DNA of 64,000 nt. Origin: Pontederia crassipes. Lineage: Eukaryota > Streptophyta > Magnoliopsida > Commelinales > Pontederiaceae. The stretch lies in contig CM060184.1 in NCBI GenBank assembly GCA_030549335.1, forward strand, positions 41,929,909 through 41,993,908. Reading direction: 5' to 3'. The translations under genes and the position numbers were made by a program. The notes under the pieces were generated by a model that was not told the origin of the DNA, did not search any database, and was given only the letters and a program-made list of their open reading frames with translations. Shown one piece after another: positions 23,401-35,893 of this stretch. Numbering within the stretch: the first letter of the stretch is position 1; every line of letters begins with the position of its first letter.

Positions 23401-26400
23401 AGGATATCTCCCTCCTCCTCTGGAGGTGGTTCCAACCAGGATAAGTGATCTGCCACCAAGTTTTCTGATCCTTTCTTATCCTTCACTTCAACATCAAATT
23501 CCTGTAGTAACAGTATCCAACGCAACAGTCTGAGTTTGGCTTCTCTCTTCTCCATTAGATGGCGAATTGCTGCATGGTCTGTATATACAATCACCTTGGA
23601 ACAGATTAAATAGGATCGAAATTTATCAAAAGCATATATGACAGCTAAGAATTCCTTCTCTTTGTGGCATAATTCAATTGTGCTGGATTTAGTGTTCTAC
23701 TTGCATAATGAATAACATATAAAACTTTCTCCTTTCTTTGTCCAAGCACGGCCCCGATTGCTCCATCACTGGCATCGCACATCAATTCAAACGGTAGACT
23801 CCAGTCTGGTCCTACTACCACAAGTGCAGAGATTAGCTTCTGTTTCAAAATATTAAAGGCATTTAAGCAATCATCATCAACATCGAATTTAACATCTTTA
23901 GAAAGTAAGGTGGTTAGAGGTTTAGCTATTTTGGAGAAGTCTTTTATAAAGCATCTGTAAAATCTTGCATGTCCTAAGAAACTTCTCACACCCTTGATCG
24001 AAGTTGGGGGTGGTAAGTCTGTTATCACCTTTACCTTGGCCATATCAACCTCTATACCTTGTTGAGAGATTTTGTGCCCAAGTACTATTCCTTCCTGCAC
24101 CATAAAATGACACTTTTCCCAGTTCAAAGAAAGGTTAGTATCTTCACATTTTTGAAGTACTTGAGATAGATTTAACAAACAATCATCAAATGATTCTCCA
24201 AAAAGGGTAAAGTCATCCATGAAGATTTCTAAGATCCTCTAATTCATATCTGAAAATATGGCCATCATGCATCTTTGGAATGTTGCAGGGTCATTACATA
24301 ATCCAAATGGCATTATGCGATAAGCATAAGTGCCATAAGGACATGTAAAAGTTATTTTTTCTTGATCTTCAAGAGCCACTGCAATTTGGTAATATTTGAT
24401 CAAGAAATGGGAGTGGAAAGTGGTCTTTACGGGTAGCATCATTTAATTTTTGGTAATCGATACATACCCTCGAGCCAGTAACTGTGCGTGTGGGAATGAG
24501 CTTGTTTTGTGCATTCATTATAACCATCGTCCCACCATTCTTAGGGACCACTTGTACCGGACTAGTCCAACTACTATCAGAGATAGGGTAGATAATCCTT
24601 GCATCTAGTAGCTTAACAACTTCCTTGTACACTACTTCCTTCAACATTGGATTAAGTCTCCTTTGAAATTGGATTACAGGTTTGCTATTCTCTTCCATGA
24701 AGATCTTGTGCATGAAGATAGAAGGGGAAATTCCCTTGATATCTATTATGCTCCAAGGTATAGCCTTTTTGTGTTTCGGAGTACTTCAAGTAACCTGTTC
24801 TCCATTTCTTCTGTCAATGACGAAGACACAATTACAGGGAACTTATTAGTTTCTAAAAAATAATATTTAAGATGCACAGGTAAGGTTTTGAGTTCAGGAA
24901 TAGGGGGTGGTAAATCTCCTTCTTCTAACTCCTCTATACTAGAATCTTCATTCATTAATTCTTCCTCCAATTCATCATTTTTAGCATCCTTCATCTGGGT
25001 CTCCACTATTTCATCGATATTGTCCCTGCCATGTTCATAAAAAATATCAATTGCAAAACAAGAAGAATTATCAGTCGGATATTTCAAAACTTGTCTAATA
25101 TTGAATGATAAGTCTTCACCATTTATTCTTAATGTTATTTTTCCTTGTTGAACATCAATCAACGTTCTTCCCGTGGCAAGAATTGGTCTGCCCAAGATTA
25201 ATGGAGGCTCCTTTTCAGTCTGCATATCAAGAATGACAAAGTCAGCAGAAAATATGAATTTGCCAACTCTAACTAGTACATCCTCCAACAGTCCTTTAGG
25301 TTTCTTTATTGATTGATCGGCTAGTTGAAGGAGAACTCTCATTTCTCTAAGTTGACCTGTGCCTAACTTCAAAAATACTAAGTATGGCATTAAATTAATG
25401 ATGGCACCTAAGTCACATAGAGCGTTAGCACAAAAGAAATTTCCAATTGAACACGGAATTGTGAAACTCCCTGGATCCTACAATTTCTGAGGAAGATCTT
25501 GTTGACCTATAGCACAACAACTGGATGAAAGTTTCACCAGTCCAGATTCATCTATCTTCCTCTTGTTGGTTAGGATGTCCTTCAGGAACTTGGCATAAGT
25601 TGGCATCTGAAAAATGGCTTCGGAAAATGGAATATTAATATGCAATTGTTTTAAAATTTCCAAGAACCTAGCAAATTGTTTATTTAATTTCTCCCTTTGA
25701 TATTTCTGTGGGTAAGGGAGTTTCCGAATTCTTTAATCTTCAGCTTTTCTGCTTATCCTCCTTAGATGGTGCAGTGTTGTTCTGTATTTCTTCTTTTTCA
25801 ACTTTTTCCTCCTGCAAAGGTGTCACTGCTTCAGGAATTTTTTGACCTTCTAGCTGAAGTCCACTTCTCAGAATGATTGCATTTGCTTGCTATCTCGGAT
25901 TTTTCTCTGTTACTAGACAAGCTTCTTGGCTGTCTCCCAGATATCATGTTTGCTAGTTGACCAATCTGAGTTTCCAAATTTCTGATTGATGGATCATGAT
26001 TGGTGAACTTAGTCTCAACAGTTGTAATAAACTTTGATAAACATCCTATAAGTTAGTCTTAGGTTCAGGACGAGGGTGATAAATGGGGGCTTGTGGTGGA
26101 CCTCTATTGTTCACCCATGAATAATTCGGAGGATTCCTCAACCCAGTGTTGTATGGATTGCTCCCCACATTGTTTCTGAAAGCATTATTGGAGACATAAT
26201 TAGCATCCTCAAAATTCTATTGTTGAAAATGCATACCTACTTGGCATTCATGATTAGGATGCCCTCCTCCACACATATCACAGATGATGTTTGAGATTTT
26301 GTTGATATGCTTTTGCATCATTAGCATGTGCATTTTTCTTGCTAGGACATCTAGTTGAGCTTGAATATGGATTGCATTATCTATCTGATGAAATCCAGCT

Positions 26401-27014
26401 TTTTTTACTTTTGCATTTTGCCAATTGTTCAAGGCAAGATTATCAAACAACCTGTAAAGATTTTCAGGAGATCTGTCCGCAATGGTCCCTCTAGCAGTAG
26501 TATCAATCTTGTCCTTTATCTCGACGGTCGCCCCGTTATAGAAGTACTAAATTTGCTGGTATAGGGGAATGTTATGATTTGGGACTTTGCTAACTAGATT
26601 CTTGAATCTGTCCCAAGCTTCATGCATATTTTCAGTTTCCTGCTGAAAGAAAGAAGAGACTTCAGATAAACATCTAACAGCTTTTTGGGGTGGACAATAT
26701 TTATTAAGAAATGCTTGTCGCATGTCGTCCCAAGTTCTTATAGTGCCCACAGGTAATGTAGCAAGCCACGTATATGCTTTTCCTCTAAAAGAGAAAGGAA
26801 AAAACCTTAACCGAACTGCATCATTACTCCTTCAAATTTGAATGTTGAGCATAATTGAATGAACTTTGTGATATGGCTAAATTTGAAATCGTACCCTACT
26901 GAATTTGGAAATTGTTAGCACTACTGAATTTGGAAATTGTTCGTATTTGAAATCATTTGAATCGTGCCCTACTGAATTTGGAAATTGTTAGCACTAATTT
27001 CAGAAAGTGTAATA
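23401..27014 (-). pseudogene. Element D, right unit: decayed gag-pol up to RNase H
   Basis: On the minus strand from 27014: gag core (WDDMRQAFLNKYCPPQ), a zinc knuckle CDMCGGGHPNHEC (CX2CX3HX4C, about 26255-26293), gag C-terminus, protease with DLGA (about 25395-25410), RT with FMDD (about 24215-24226) and RNase H ending at 23401. Integrase, ORF3 and PPT are lost at the junction with the truncated LTR. RT has an internal deletion of about 60 bp near 24395 and a GAG to TAG stop near 24240. The gag N-terminus lies beyond element C at 37573-37776. More gag is retained here than in the left unit. Confidence 0.85.
26897..26995. repeat. Local tandem duplication in element D gag
   Basis: CTACTGAATTTGGAAATTG occurs three times within about 100 bp (26897, 26921 and 26968 approximately), two of them followed by TTAGCACTA. 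It duplicates part of gag just beside the element C insertion site. Confidence 0.75.
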
Positions 27015-27019
27015 CTCCC

Positions 27020-28676
27020 TGATGCATGCAAAATATAACATATTTTAGATTATTATTTTAGTTAATTTTTCTATAATTTGTTCATGGCATGCATCATTTT
27101 TAGTCACTTTTAATCGTAATTCCGGATTTATCAATTTTAATTATTAAATTCTCTGAATATTTTAATTGTGGATGGATTAACTAAATTTTGATAAATATTT
27201 TGCAGGAAAAATCGAGATTTAAATGGATTGTGCTGTATCGGCCGAAATTCCGAAGAATTTATCATTACGGCCGAGATTAGGATAAAAGATATCATTTTGG
27301 CCGAGATATGGAGGGGGTAATGATAAGAAGTCTTTCCTTACGGCCGAAATTTGGAGGGAGTAATGGCAATTGAAATCATCCGTTTTGGCCGATATATGAA
27401 GGTGTAAAGATATAATTGTTTGGGTGTAAAGATAAAAGGATTTTTATCTTTTGGGAGTAATGAAAAGGAGTAAAGATAAAATAATTTCCTTACGGCCGAG
27501 ACTCTTTGGGCGTAAAAAGATAAGAAAGATTTATCTTTGGGCGTAATGATAAAATGATTTATCTTTGGCCGAGTTTATCTTATACTTTTAAAGTTAACCG
27601 TATGATGTTACAGCCGAGATCAAATTGAAGGCCGTCCGCACCCTATAAATACGTGAAGAATCCGTCGTTTCAATTCGTGCTCTGAAGTTCAGGTTTACTT
27701 CCACGGAGAGTCGTGAGCTCTGCAGGCTACGACCAAGAGGAGAGAGGTGCGACGGCTGGAGGTTGATCGCGACCCTGATCAAGTCCGAGAGGCTGCCCGA
27801 CTGTCTGCCCGTGATCCGAAGCTTCGACTTTTGTCTATTTGGGTGTAATTCTTTCAATTATTATTATTTTGTTATTATCTCTCCAGAATTTCTAGGATGA
27901 ACTCCATATTTTTATTTATTTCATTTTAGGAGATTATTATTGAAGGGAAACTATTTGGACCCTATATTATTTGTTTTAATCTTTTCTGATCAATTAGTTA
28001 ATTGTGCTTAATGCTTTTAATTTAATTACTTAGATTTCTGAATTGAGTACTTATCAGTTTGTGGATTATTTAATTTCAGAATTCATTAATTAAATTAATT
28101 GATTTTATGTGAAATTAATAATTGACATAAATTTGATAACTAGTGTGTGGAGAATCAAGTTTATGTGGTCTGTTAATCTAACCAGTTTGTGGAGTGATTA
28201 ATAGTCTAGGATTTTCATATTAATGCATCTTAATTTTAATCTTATCTGACGAATACCAGTTTGTGGGACTTTAGGTTTGATTGAATTTAAGATAGTTTGA
28301 TTTACCGGATTAAATAGCAGAATTACTAGTTTGTGGACTCTGTGATGTTAATCTTGTAAATTAATAACTTGAGAAAATTCCTAATCCATCTTTAAAGATT
28401 AAATTTATCTTTTATGGTTCAAATATTTATCCTGATCTATTTTCATCCTAAGGCCTAACTTCAACACCACTATCTTATCTTTATCTTATTTTCTTTATTT
28501 TATTTCATAAAACCTCTTTCCAAAAATCCATGTTTTTCCTCTCTTATTAATTTATAAATCTAGATATTGAATTAATAATATTCCTCGTGGGTTCGACACT
28601 CTTACTCCTTTTTACTATATTACTTGAGCGACTAGCACTTGCTAGCAAATTTTATTGTTACAAATTCAACGCATCA
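27020..28676 (+). repeat. Element C 5' LTR
   Basis: 1657 bp. It carries a TATA box at 27644-27651 and several TTACGGCCGA-type motifs at about 27238-27615. Its 3' part carries several CAGTTTGTGG/TAGTTTGTGG repeats (28060-28345). Nearly identical to 35909-37567. Confidence 0.95.
27644..27651 (+). promoter_or_regulatory. TATA box of the element C LTR
   Basis: TATAAATA in a locally GC-richer context, about 620 bp into the LTR. It is also present in the 3' LTR at about 36533-36540. Confidence 0.65.
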
Positions 28677-28682
28677 AGTTTT

Positions 28683-28700
28683 TGGCGCCGTTGCCGGGGA
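28683..28700 (+). promoter_or_regulatory. tRNA-Asp primer-binding site, element C
   Basis: TGGCGCCGTTGCCGGGGA, six bases after the LTR end. It is a perfect form of the tRNA-Asp-complementary site used by Athila/Tat elements. Confidence 0.93.
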
Positions 28701-30182
28701 AAATTTTATTAATTAATTTCTAATTTTTATGAATTATTAGGAGATGTAAATAAATTGTAAATAATTCTCTGTGCATATGTATTAATTGTTTTAATTATTT
28801 TTGTGAATAAACTGACATTTTTTTCTTTTGCAGATAAAGGTCACGATAATTTTTTTTTATTTATCTACTTTCGGTTTAAAATTCGATGCCGATTGGATTT
28901 TTCCAAATTACACTGTCGACTTATGGATTTACGACTTTAATTTGATGTGTCGACTTTATTAATTTTACGGCCTCGCAATGAATGATTTCTGAATTTTAAA
29001 CTTTCAATCTTTACGGCCGTAATATTTTTATCCGAACGTTGTTTTACGCCATGAGTAATGGATATTGATTTGACCTTGTTACGCCCGGTTTATCGATGGT
29101 TTAAATTTTTTACGCCCTATTCGAATCAGTTTTCATTCTCGGCCGGAACATTTTTGTTTGAACTTTTCATATGGATTTGATCTGATTTCGTTGTTTTACG
29201 ACCGTAAGGAATTGACTTAATTCACTTTCGGCCGTAATGATTCAATTTTCGACATTTGAGTAGGGTAATATTCTCAAGTTTTGTTCGAAATTATTTCGGC
29301 CGAAACCCTATTTTTCTTTACGGCCTCGTGTTGACTTCATCTCGGCCGATGTGACCTCGTCTTAATTGACGATTTAATCTTTTTTACGGCCGAGAATTGA
29401 TCTCATGGTTTTACGGTCGTAAAATTTCTGAACATTTGTTTTTACGCCATCTTACGACCTTTTAGGCCAATTTATTTGTGATTTTTTTCATTCTCGGTCG
29501 TAATATATTTCTGAACGAATAAGTTTGATTTAATCTCATTTCGGCCGATTTATATGTGTTGATGTTTTACCTCACGTTCGACTTAATTTTCATCGATTTA
29601 CGACCGATATGAATCTTACTCTTCTTCGGCCGTAAAGGATTAAATCGTCGACGTTGCGTTCGATTTTTATTTTGGTCGAACACCCTGTTTAGTTTTTATC
29701 TTACGGCCGAAATTCCACACTAACTAGTTTGTTACGGCCTTCACGTTGAATCCTTTTGACACTGTTTTAATATTTTTACGGCCGAACGAGCCTCGGATTA
29801 CTAATCTAATTTCGGCCGTAAATCTATTTCTGTATTGCGGCCGATCAATCTTATTTCCTCTCTGAAAATAATTTTTGATTATGTCTGATTATTAACTTTA
29901 CGGTCGCAGATTAGTTCGGACTTATTTTGTGCGGTTTGTTACATCATCATAAATTCTTTTGGTCGATATTAATATTTGGTATTCGTATTGGTTTGAAGAA
30001 TTTCTGAAAAGTTCCTCTCGAAAATTAATTTTAATGACGAATTTTCAAATTCTATCGTGCCGAAAGACTTTATTTGTTAAAAACTCATTTTTCGTGACCT
30101 ATTATCTGAATTTCTTTCTTCTTGTATATATATTTTATTTTATTCTTTTATCTTACTGAAAATTAGTTGTTGCAGGTACTAA
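28701..30182 (+). repeat. Element C leader with dispersed TTACGGCCG motifs
   Basis: About 1.5 kb of untranslated leader. From about 28965 to 29910 it is studded with TTACGGCCG, TTTCGGCCG and decayed versions (ACGACCG, ACGGTCG, ACGCCC), spaced irregularly every 20-60 bp. A TTGTTGCAG|G splice-acceptor-like site lies just before gag (about 30166-30177). No gene is recognised; a 66-codon open frame at 29959 is not credible. Confidence 0.8.
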
Positions 30183-31571
30183 TTGAAGATTAAATCACAA
30201 TCAATCCTGGAATCTTCTGATAAGCGCACTAGAAGTTCAAATCCACTGTTGGAATTTGATCCTGAAATTGAAAGAACCTATCGTCGATTACGAAGAAATA
30301 TAAGAAAAATGGCGGAACAAGCACGCGACAATCAGAGACTGGAGCAACAGAATGAACTGATTCCACCACATAATAATCGGCGAGAAGATGAAGCAGAACT
30401 TTCTATGAGAGAATATGTCTCGGCCAGATACAGTGACCGAGAATCATGCATCGTGCTGCCTGATATTAACGCAAATAATTTTGAGATAAATCCCGCAATC
30501 GTGAGGATGATACAAGCATCCCAATTTGGAGGAGGATTTCATGAAGACCCTCACGATCACCTTGATAAATTTCTTGCCACTCTGAGCACCTTTGGAAATA
30601 ATAATGTTTCTTCTGAAGTTATTCGTTTATTATTATTTCCTCAATCTTTACGTGACAAAGCTTCCACTTGGTTTAAAACTTTGCCTGCAGGATCAATTCA
30701 TTCTTGGTCGGAGCTGGTAGAAAAGTTTGTTGGAAAATATTGTCCACCACAAAAGGCAGGCAAATATCGAAGGGAGCTGAGGGCATTTGTTCAAGACGAT
30801 AACGAGACGTTATATGAAGCCTGGGAACGATATAAGGAACTGCTGGCCAGAGTTCCTGATAATAGAATTCCAAAGTGGCAAGTAATGGAAGATTTCTACC
30901 ATGGATTACGACCTGCAGATCAAGACAAACTCGATCAATCAGCAGGAGGGACAGTACTGGGATCTAAACGTCCTAGTGAGATACAAGATATAATTGAAGC
31001 TGTAGCCCTCAAGTCGATCCAAGAAAGGAGACCATCTCGCCGAACTCATGATGTACATGCTACACAAGGAATACAGTCTTCAGAAATAGTGGCTCAGCTG
31101 GAATCACTTAATCAAAAATTCGAGCAGATGATGTCACTAATGGGAAATTCTAGCAATTATAGCCCTACAGTTAACACTTCAGATTCAAATCAAATTGAAA
31201 ATGCTAACTTTATTTCCAATCCATTTTACAGGAACAACGATTATGGTTGGAGACATAATCTGAAGTTTGCCTATGATCAGAACCAAGGCCAATTTTCTGG
31301 TCCATCAAAAGATTATATACTGAAAAGGCAACCTGATACTCCCCAACATCAATCATCAAATCATATGCAGGAGATGATGGCACAGATCATAGACACAATG
31401 CAAGCATTGCAGAAGAATATGGAATCTAAAGCCACGAGTCAGGATGCATCAATTCGAAATCTGGAAAGACAACTGGGCCAGATGGCGGCACAACTAACTG
31501 GACGTACACCGGGCTCTCTCCCAAGTAACACAGAGAAAAATCCAAGAGGGGAAGAGCAAAATAGGCCTTGA
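30183..31571 (+). CDS. Element C gag (capsid-type protein), 462 aa open frame
   Basis: Retrotransposon gag that should form virus-like particles in the cytoplasm. The core lies at about residues 110-260, with a DKASTWFKTL segment, a KYCPP motif and an EAWERYKELL motif, all shared with element D gag. There is no CCHC zinc knuckle where element D has one, so RNA binding may differ. A Gln/Met-rich probable coiled coil at about 395-445 ends in the TPGSLPSNTEKNPR motif found at the gag-protease junction of D; the frame stops 7 codons later, just where pol would begin. The frame is intact. The ATG at 30183 is the first in frame. Confidence 0.88.
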   Translation: MKIKSQSILESSDKRTRSSNPLLEFDPEIERTYRRLRRNIRKMAEQARDNQRLEQQNELIPPHNNRREDEAELSMREYVSARYSDRESCIVLPDINANNFEINPAIVRMIQASQFGGGFHEDPHDHLDKFLATLSTFGNNNVSSEVIRLLLFPQSLRDKASTWFKTLPAGSIHSWSELVEKFVGKYCPPQKAGKYRRELRAFVQDDNETLYEAWERYKELLARVPDNRIPKWQVMEDFYHGLRPADQDKLDQSAGGTVLGSKRPSEIQDIIEAVALKSIQERRPSRRTHDVHATQGIQSSEIVAQLESLNQKFEQMMSLMGNSSNYSPTVNTSDSNQIENANFISNPFYRNNDYGWRHNLKFAYDQNQGQFSGPSKDYILKRQPDTPQHQSSNHMQEMMAQIIDTMQALQKNMESKATSQDASIRNLERQLGQMAAQLTGRTPGSLPSNTEKNPRGEEQNRP

Positions 31572-32986
31572 TTTTCATCAGAACTAAGTCAAGCTGACGA
31601 CTATAAATCAGAACTATTTCTATCCTTTTTATTTTTATTTTTTCATTTTTTTAGATTAGTCTAATTAGTTGTTAATATCTTAGTTTCGGTGATAGTTTTA
31701 CTTTTAATTAGACATTTATTTTATTATGGAGTCATTTAATTTAATTAATATTTAATGTTTTGTAAGGAGAGATAAACTCAGGGGCGTAAATTTCAAGAAT
31801 TGATTCTCTCTACGGCCGAAGCTCGGACATTACGCCCTGCCACCCACCGTTTCCGTTACGGCTGAAGCGACCGAAGAAAAGACAAGCTGCCACCGTCGTT
31901 ACGCCCTACCACACACATTACGTGTGCATTACGGCCGAGTTGTCACACATGCATCAAGCTCGGACATGACAAGACAAGCTGCCACCATTCCTCGTTACGG
32001 CCGAGAATCACCTCGATGACCACGCCGTAAAGATTCCAACAGACATGACAAGACGCCACATCGTTACGGCCGAGCATCACGCCAGATGCCTTCTTACGGC
32101 CGAGGTGTTATGCACGGACGACAATGACACGACAGCACATCTGCATGCACAAGTCCAATCGAAAAAAAAATGCATGTTTTTACGACCGGATTTGGCCCTT
32201 CACTGCGCGCTGTCGGAACAGGTATTACCCCCCATAAATTCATCTATAAAATACTTACCCCTTCTCGTGTTATGCAGATCAATCACCGCCTCGCCCTTTC
32301 ATCTATCTCTTACGGCCGAAGTTGCAACCCTACTGTGCATTACGGCCGAAGTTCCGGAGCCTCAACACCACGCCGCCCTCTGAGCATTACGGCCATTTCT
32401 TACGGCCGGAGACGACCCATTATGCCCCGGGTGCGTTACGACCGAGCCACCGCGCGCTGAGTTTACGGCCGAAGTTCCAGCGCTTCCCTGTTCGTTACGG
32501 CTGGTCTTCCACCGCACACCGACACTTATTACGGCCGAGTTTCCACCGCGCTCCTACCATCTGCGCTACGGCCGAAGTCTCAAACGCCAACCGCCGATCC
32601 TTACGCCCAGTGCGTTACGGCCAAGCTTCCACGTCGCCTTCGTTTTACGGTCGAAGTCACGCCATCTCCGCCGCTCTCTTACGGCCAAACTCCGGGCGGG
32701 TTTTTCACTTTACGGCCGAAATCACACCGCCATTCCTTACGGCCGAAATCTACAGGTTCATCAACTCCTTACGGCCGAGTTCCGAGTCACGCCTCCAACT
32801 TCTTACGGCCAAACTCCAATCTCCGGCCGAGCTTCATCAATTACGGCCGAAGTTCTTCGTCAACCGGTCCCTTACGGCCGAGTCACCTCCAACCTTCAGC
32901 CGGTTCTTCATCGAATACTACGGTCGAAACCTCAGCCGCTTCCACCGAGCCGGTACCTTTTCTTTGTTTATTTTGTCCAGATCAAG
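31572..32986 (+). repeat. Element C spacer with dense TTACGGCCGA array
   Basis: Replaces pol. From 31813 to 32930 I count about 26 copies of TTACGGCCGA or one-mismatch variants, in both coding contexts, separated by unrelated non-repetitive sequence of 15-200 bp. An open frame at 32322-32990 is rich in LRPKF-like words that simply translate the motif; it ends by ATGA overlap with the ORF3 start at 32987. I do not treat that frame as a gene. Confidence 0.88.
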
Positions 32987-34663
32987 ATGAGGCGATTTGC
33001 TAATATATGGAGGGGACGTCACGAACGACGACATCCGAATGCTCAGCCGGCCCCACAGCCCTCACAATTAATCTCCTACCCCGGAGATTATTATTGGACT
33101 AAGCCGGAGTATCAAGCTCGATATGAACGGATGTGTGATATTCGAATTCATGCCACCAGATTTTCAGATACTGAATTGCTGAGGGAGTATAATTTACTTG
33201 CAGATACTCATCTATTATTTTCTCAAATTGGACTATCTGACTTTGTGCATTCTTGGTGGCCAACTTATGAAGTACTAATTATGGAATTCCTCTCTTCTCT
33301 GGAAATCTTTAATTTAGATGGCAGGAACTATGATCAGCCCCGCATTTCATTCCAACTTTATGGGCGGCCATTTACTCTCACTCTAGGAGAGATTAATAAT
33401 ATCTATGGATTTCCCAACCATGGATCTCTTTCTGTACCTGCTGACTTTGATGCTGAAACTTTTTGGAAACAGATAACAGAAGAAGACCGATTGGTTTGGA
33501 ACACCGCTAAAGATAGCTCAATTCAGAATCCTGTTCTGCGCTACGTCCATCGCATGCTAAGCAACACCATAAGTGGACGCAATGATAATGATGGTGCCGT
33601 CTTAGAAGGAAAGTTATATCTCATCCACAGCATGCTTCACAGAACTCCCGTTAATGTGGGTGGCTTCCTCATTCGTCGATTCCAGTGCCGCACTACTCAT
33701 CGTGGCGGTAGCATTAATATGGGTGCTCTTCTCACACCTATCGCTCAGCACCTACAACTAGACTTGGATGATCTTGAAGCTGTGCCAGGAAACACTCACC
33801 TCACTCGTAGGACCATTCAAGCTATGGGTCTTGTGAAGACCAACAACTCAGGGATCAAAGTTTTTATTTTTAAAGGCCACCATCAGGAGGTGCCCTGCTC
33901 AGATCGAGATGCTTTTACGCCGATTAATCCAAATAATTGGCTCCTTTTTAGGCAGGTCATAGCTCCAGTAATCCCACTTGCAGGACCATCTACCTCTGTC
34001 GGACAGCTACACCAGGATGAACCTTTCTCCTGGTTTGATTCTACTGATTATGCGGCAGCCCAACCCTACCTTCAACAGCAACAAGGATTCCAGGCTGCAT
34101 CTCCGGCAACTTCCCAATATGCCACATCCGTCCATTCAACTTATATGCCGGTGCCTTCTCCGATTCCATCTCCAGCACAAGAGAGCTCTTCTGATTCCTC
34201 GTTCATACCTTCTACTCCTTATGAGGAACGCGATTCGATGGAAGTATCTGCCCCTTTACAAGAACCTGTTCAGAATCGCTATATAGCACCGGAGCCCACT
34301 TTTACTTCAGCCCCAGAGCAGACTTACTATCCACCTCCGCCACCTCAGCCTGACTATGCTTCCATGCAAAACTTATGGGAATCAATGTATGATGAACAAC
34401 TTCGTCAAGCAGGGGAGTTTCACACTTTTCAAGAAGAACAACTTCGTCAGTCAGGGCAGTTGCACGCTATTCAGGAAGAGCAACTTTGACAAGCACAAGA
34501 GTTGACCAACATTCGAGCTGATTTTAGAAATATGGATGATCGTCAGGGTCGCTTCGAATCCCTTCAAAATCAACATGCGCGCATGACGAGACGCATCCAT
34601 GAGTATCATATGCGCCAAGGAAATCTCGGCTACCATCCACCATCGCCACCCCGCAGACAGTAA
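32987..34663 (+). pseudogene. Element C ORF3 (plant transposon-protein type), one nonsense codon
   Basis: Open for 500 codons to TGA at 34487-34489, then in the same frame for 57 more codons to TAA at 34661-34663. The homologous region in element D also continues, so the TGA is probably a CGA mutation near the end and most of the protein could still be made. The N-terminal half (about residues 60-300) is the conserved domain, with FGRP/TLGEIN and SIQNPVLRYVH segments. Then follow a Pro/Ser/Gln-rich middle and a short repeat EEQLRQ(A/S)G, three units at about 465-500. No transmembrane helix or signal peptide is evident, so an envelope function is unsupported. The role is unknown. Confidence 0.8.
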
Positions 34664-35893
34664 ATTCGGTTGTGTCTTTTCCCTTTTCTTTATTTTCGTT
34701 TCTTTAATTTTCCTTTCGAGTATGTATCACTTTCCCTTGCTGCCTTAACACTGAGGACAGTGTCTAGTTCAAGCTTGGGGGAGTTTGCATTTCACGCATT
34801 GCATGTTTCTGTCTGTTTATTTGCTTATGTTTGCATCTATTTATAAAAAAAATCCAAAAACATTGAAAAATTTGAAAATTTTCTAAATAATATCATTGCA
34901 TGCATTTATTTTTGCTACCATCTAACAAACTCTTGTCTTATTGTTTTAATTATCTTTTAGTAGAAGTTCAAAGACATGTCGTTAATTGATGAAATTTGAA
35001 TACTTTTCTTTCTTATCACTTGCTATTTTAGTATCAAACTTATGGACTATGTGCCTATGCTAAGTAGAATTATGAATGACTAGACGACAAAATCATATTC
35101 ATGCCTTTTTATTTCTTTTAAGTCTTGATAGTAGTAGCCTTCTTATTGACCATATCAAGTACTTTTTGAGCTTATAAAAAAAAAGAAGGGTTAGTTAAAC
35201 CCCAACAAATAAATAAATTAAAAAAAAGGTTGAATAAAGTTATGTGTAGGTACAAAAGTGTTATCCGGAACCAAGGTGTGTTCGGGTAATTAGATCCATA
35301 GGGGTTCATGCCTGGCGACCTAAGGGCAACTGCTCTGGGATCCGTCGATCGAAAACCTGCTACATGGACTATCTTGTGGAATATGGAGAAGCACAGGAGT
35401 ACTGAACCATGGCTAAGTTCGAACTCTTCATTCAGAACCTTGGTTGTTCGGGCAAGTAAACTCGAGGGGTGCTTTATCACCTGGTGCCCTAAGGTCTTCT
35501 GGTCTGGGAGTCATCAGTCTAAAGCCCGCTACATGGACTTCCTTGTGCAATCCTGCTTGAAGATTAGAACTTTTAAATGATTGAAAATAAAGTTGAACAA
35601 TGAAAAGAAGAAAAAGAAAAAGTTTTAAGCTCAATTAGTACTTATGTGTTCAATATTAATGCTATTATTTGATAGACAATTTATTTTTTTCACAAGGCTG
35701 AATTTGAGATTGTTTAAATTTGTGTAGCATTCAGAATCTCTATGAAGCTAAGTGCATGGAAAATGGTGAGATACTAAGTAGTAGGTGTGCAGAAAAACTG
35801 TATGAGAAAATTAGTCAGTTGACAATGTGGAGGCTATGATGGAACTTTCTTGAGCCTTGCTTTGAATTTTTGCTTGAGGACAAGCAAGAATTT
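34664..35893 (+). other. Element C 3' UTR with hairpin, internal PPT and duplicated module
   Basis: An AACACTGAGGACAGTGTC hairpin (34747-34764) precedes an internal AAGCTTGGGGGAG (34771-34783). A segment of about 110 bp (35268-35385: CCAAGGTGTGTTCGGG, CTGGCGACCTAAGG, GCTACATGGACT) is repeated in diverged form at 35438-35552. Element D has a single copy. There is no ORF with domain support. Confidence 0.8.

Noticed and set aside
32322-32990. 222-codon frame as an element protein
   Set aside because: The composition is a direct translation of the TTACGGCCGA array; kept only as a low-interest finding.
32987-34489. ORF3 as a retroviral envelope protein
   Set aside because: Athila elements may carry an env-like gene in this position, but I see no signal peptide, transmembrane helix or cleavage motif; the sequence fits the plant transposon-protein family instead.
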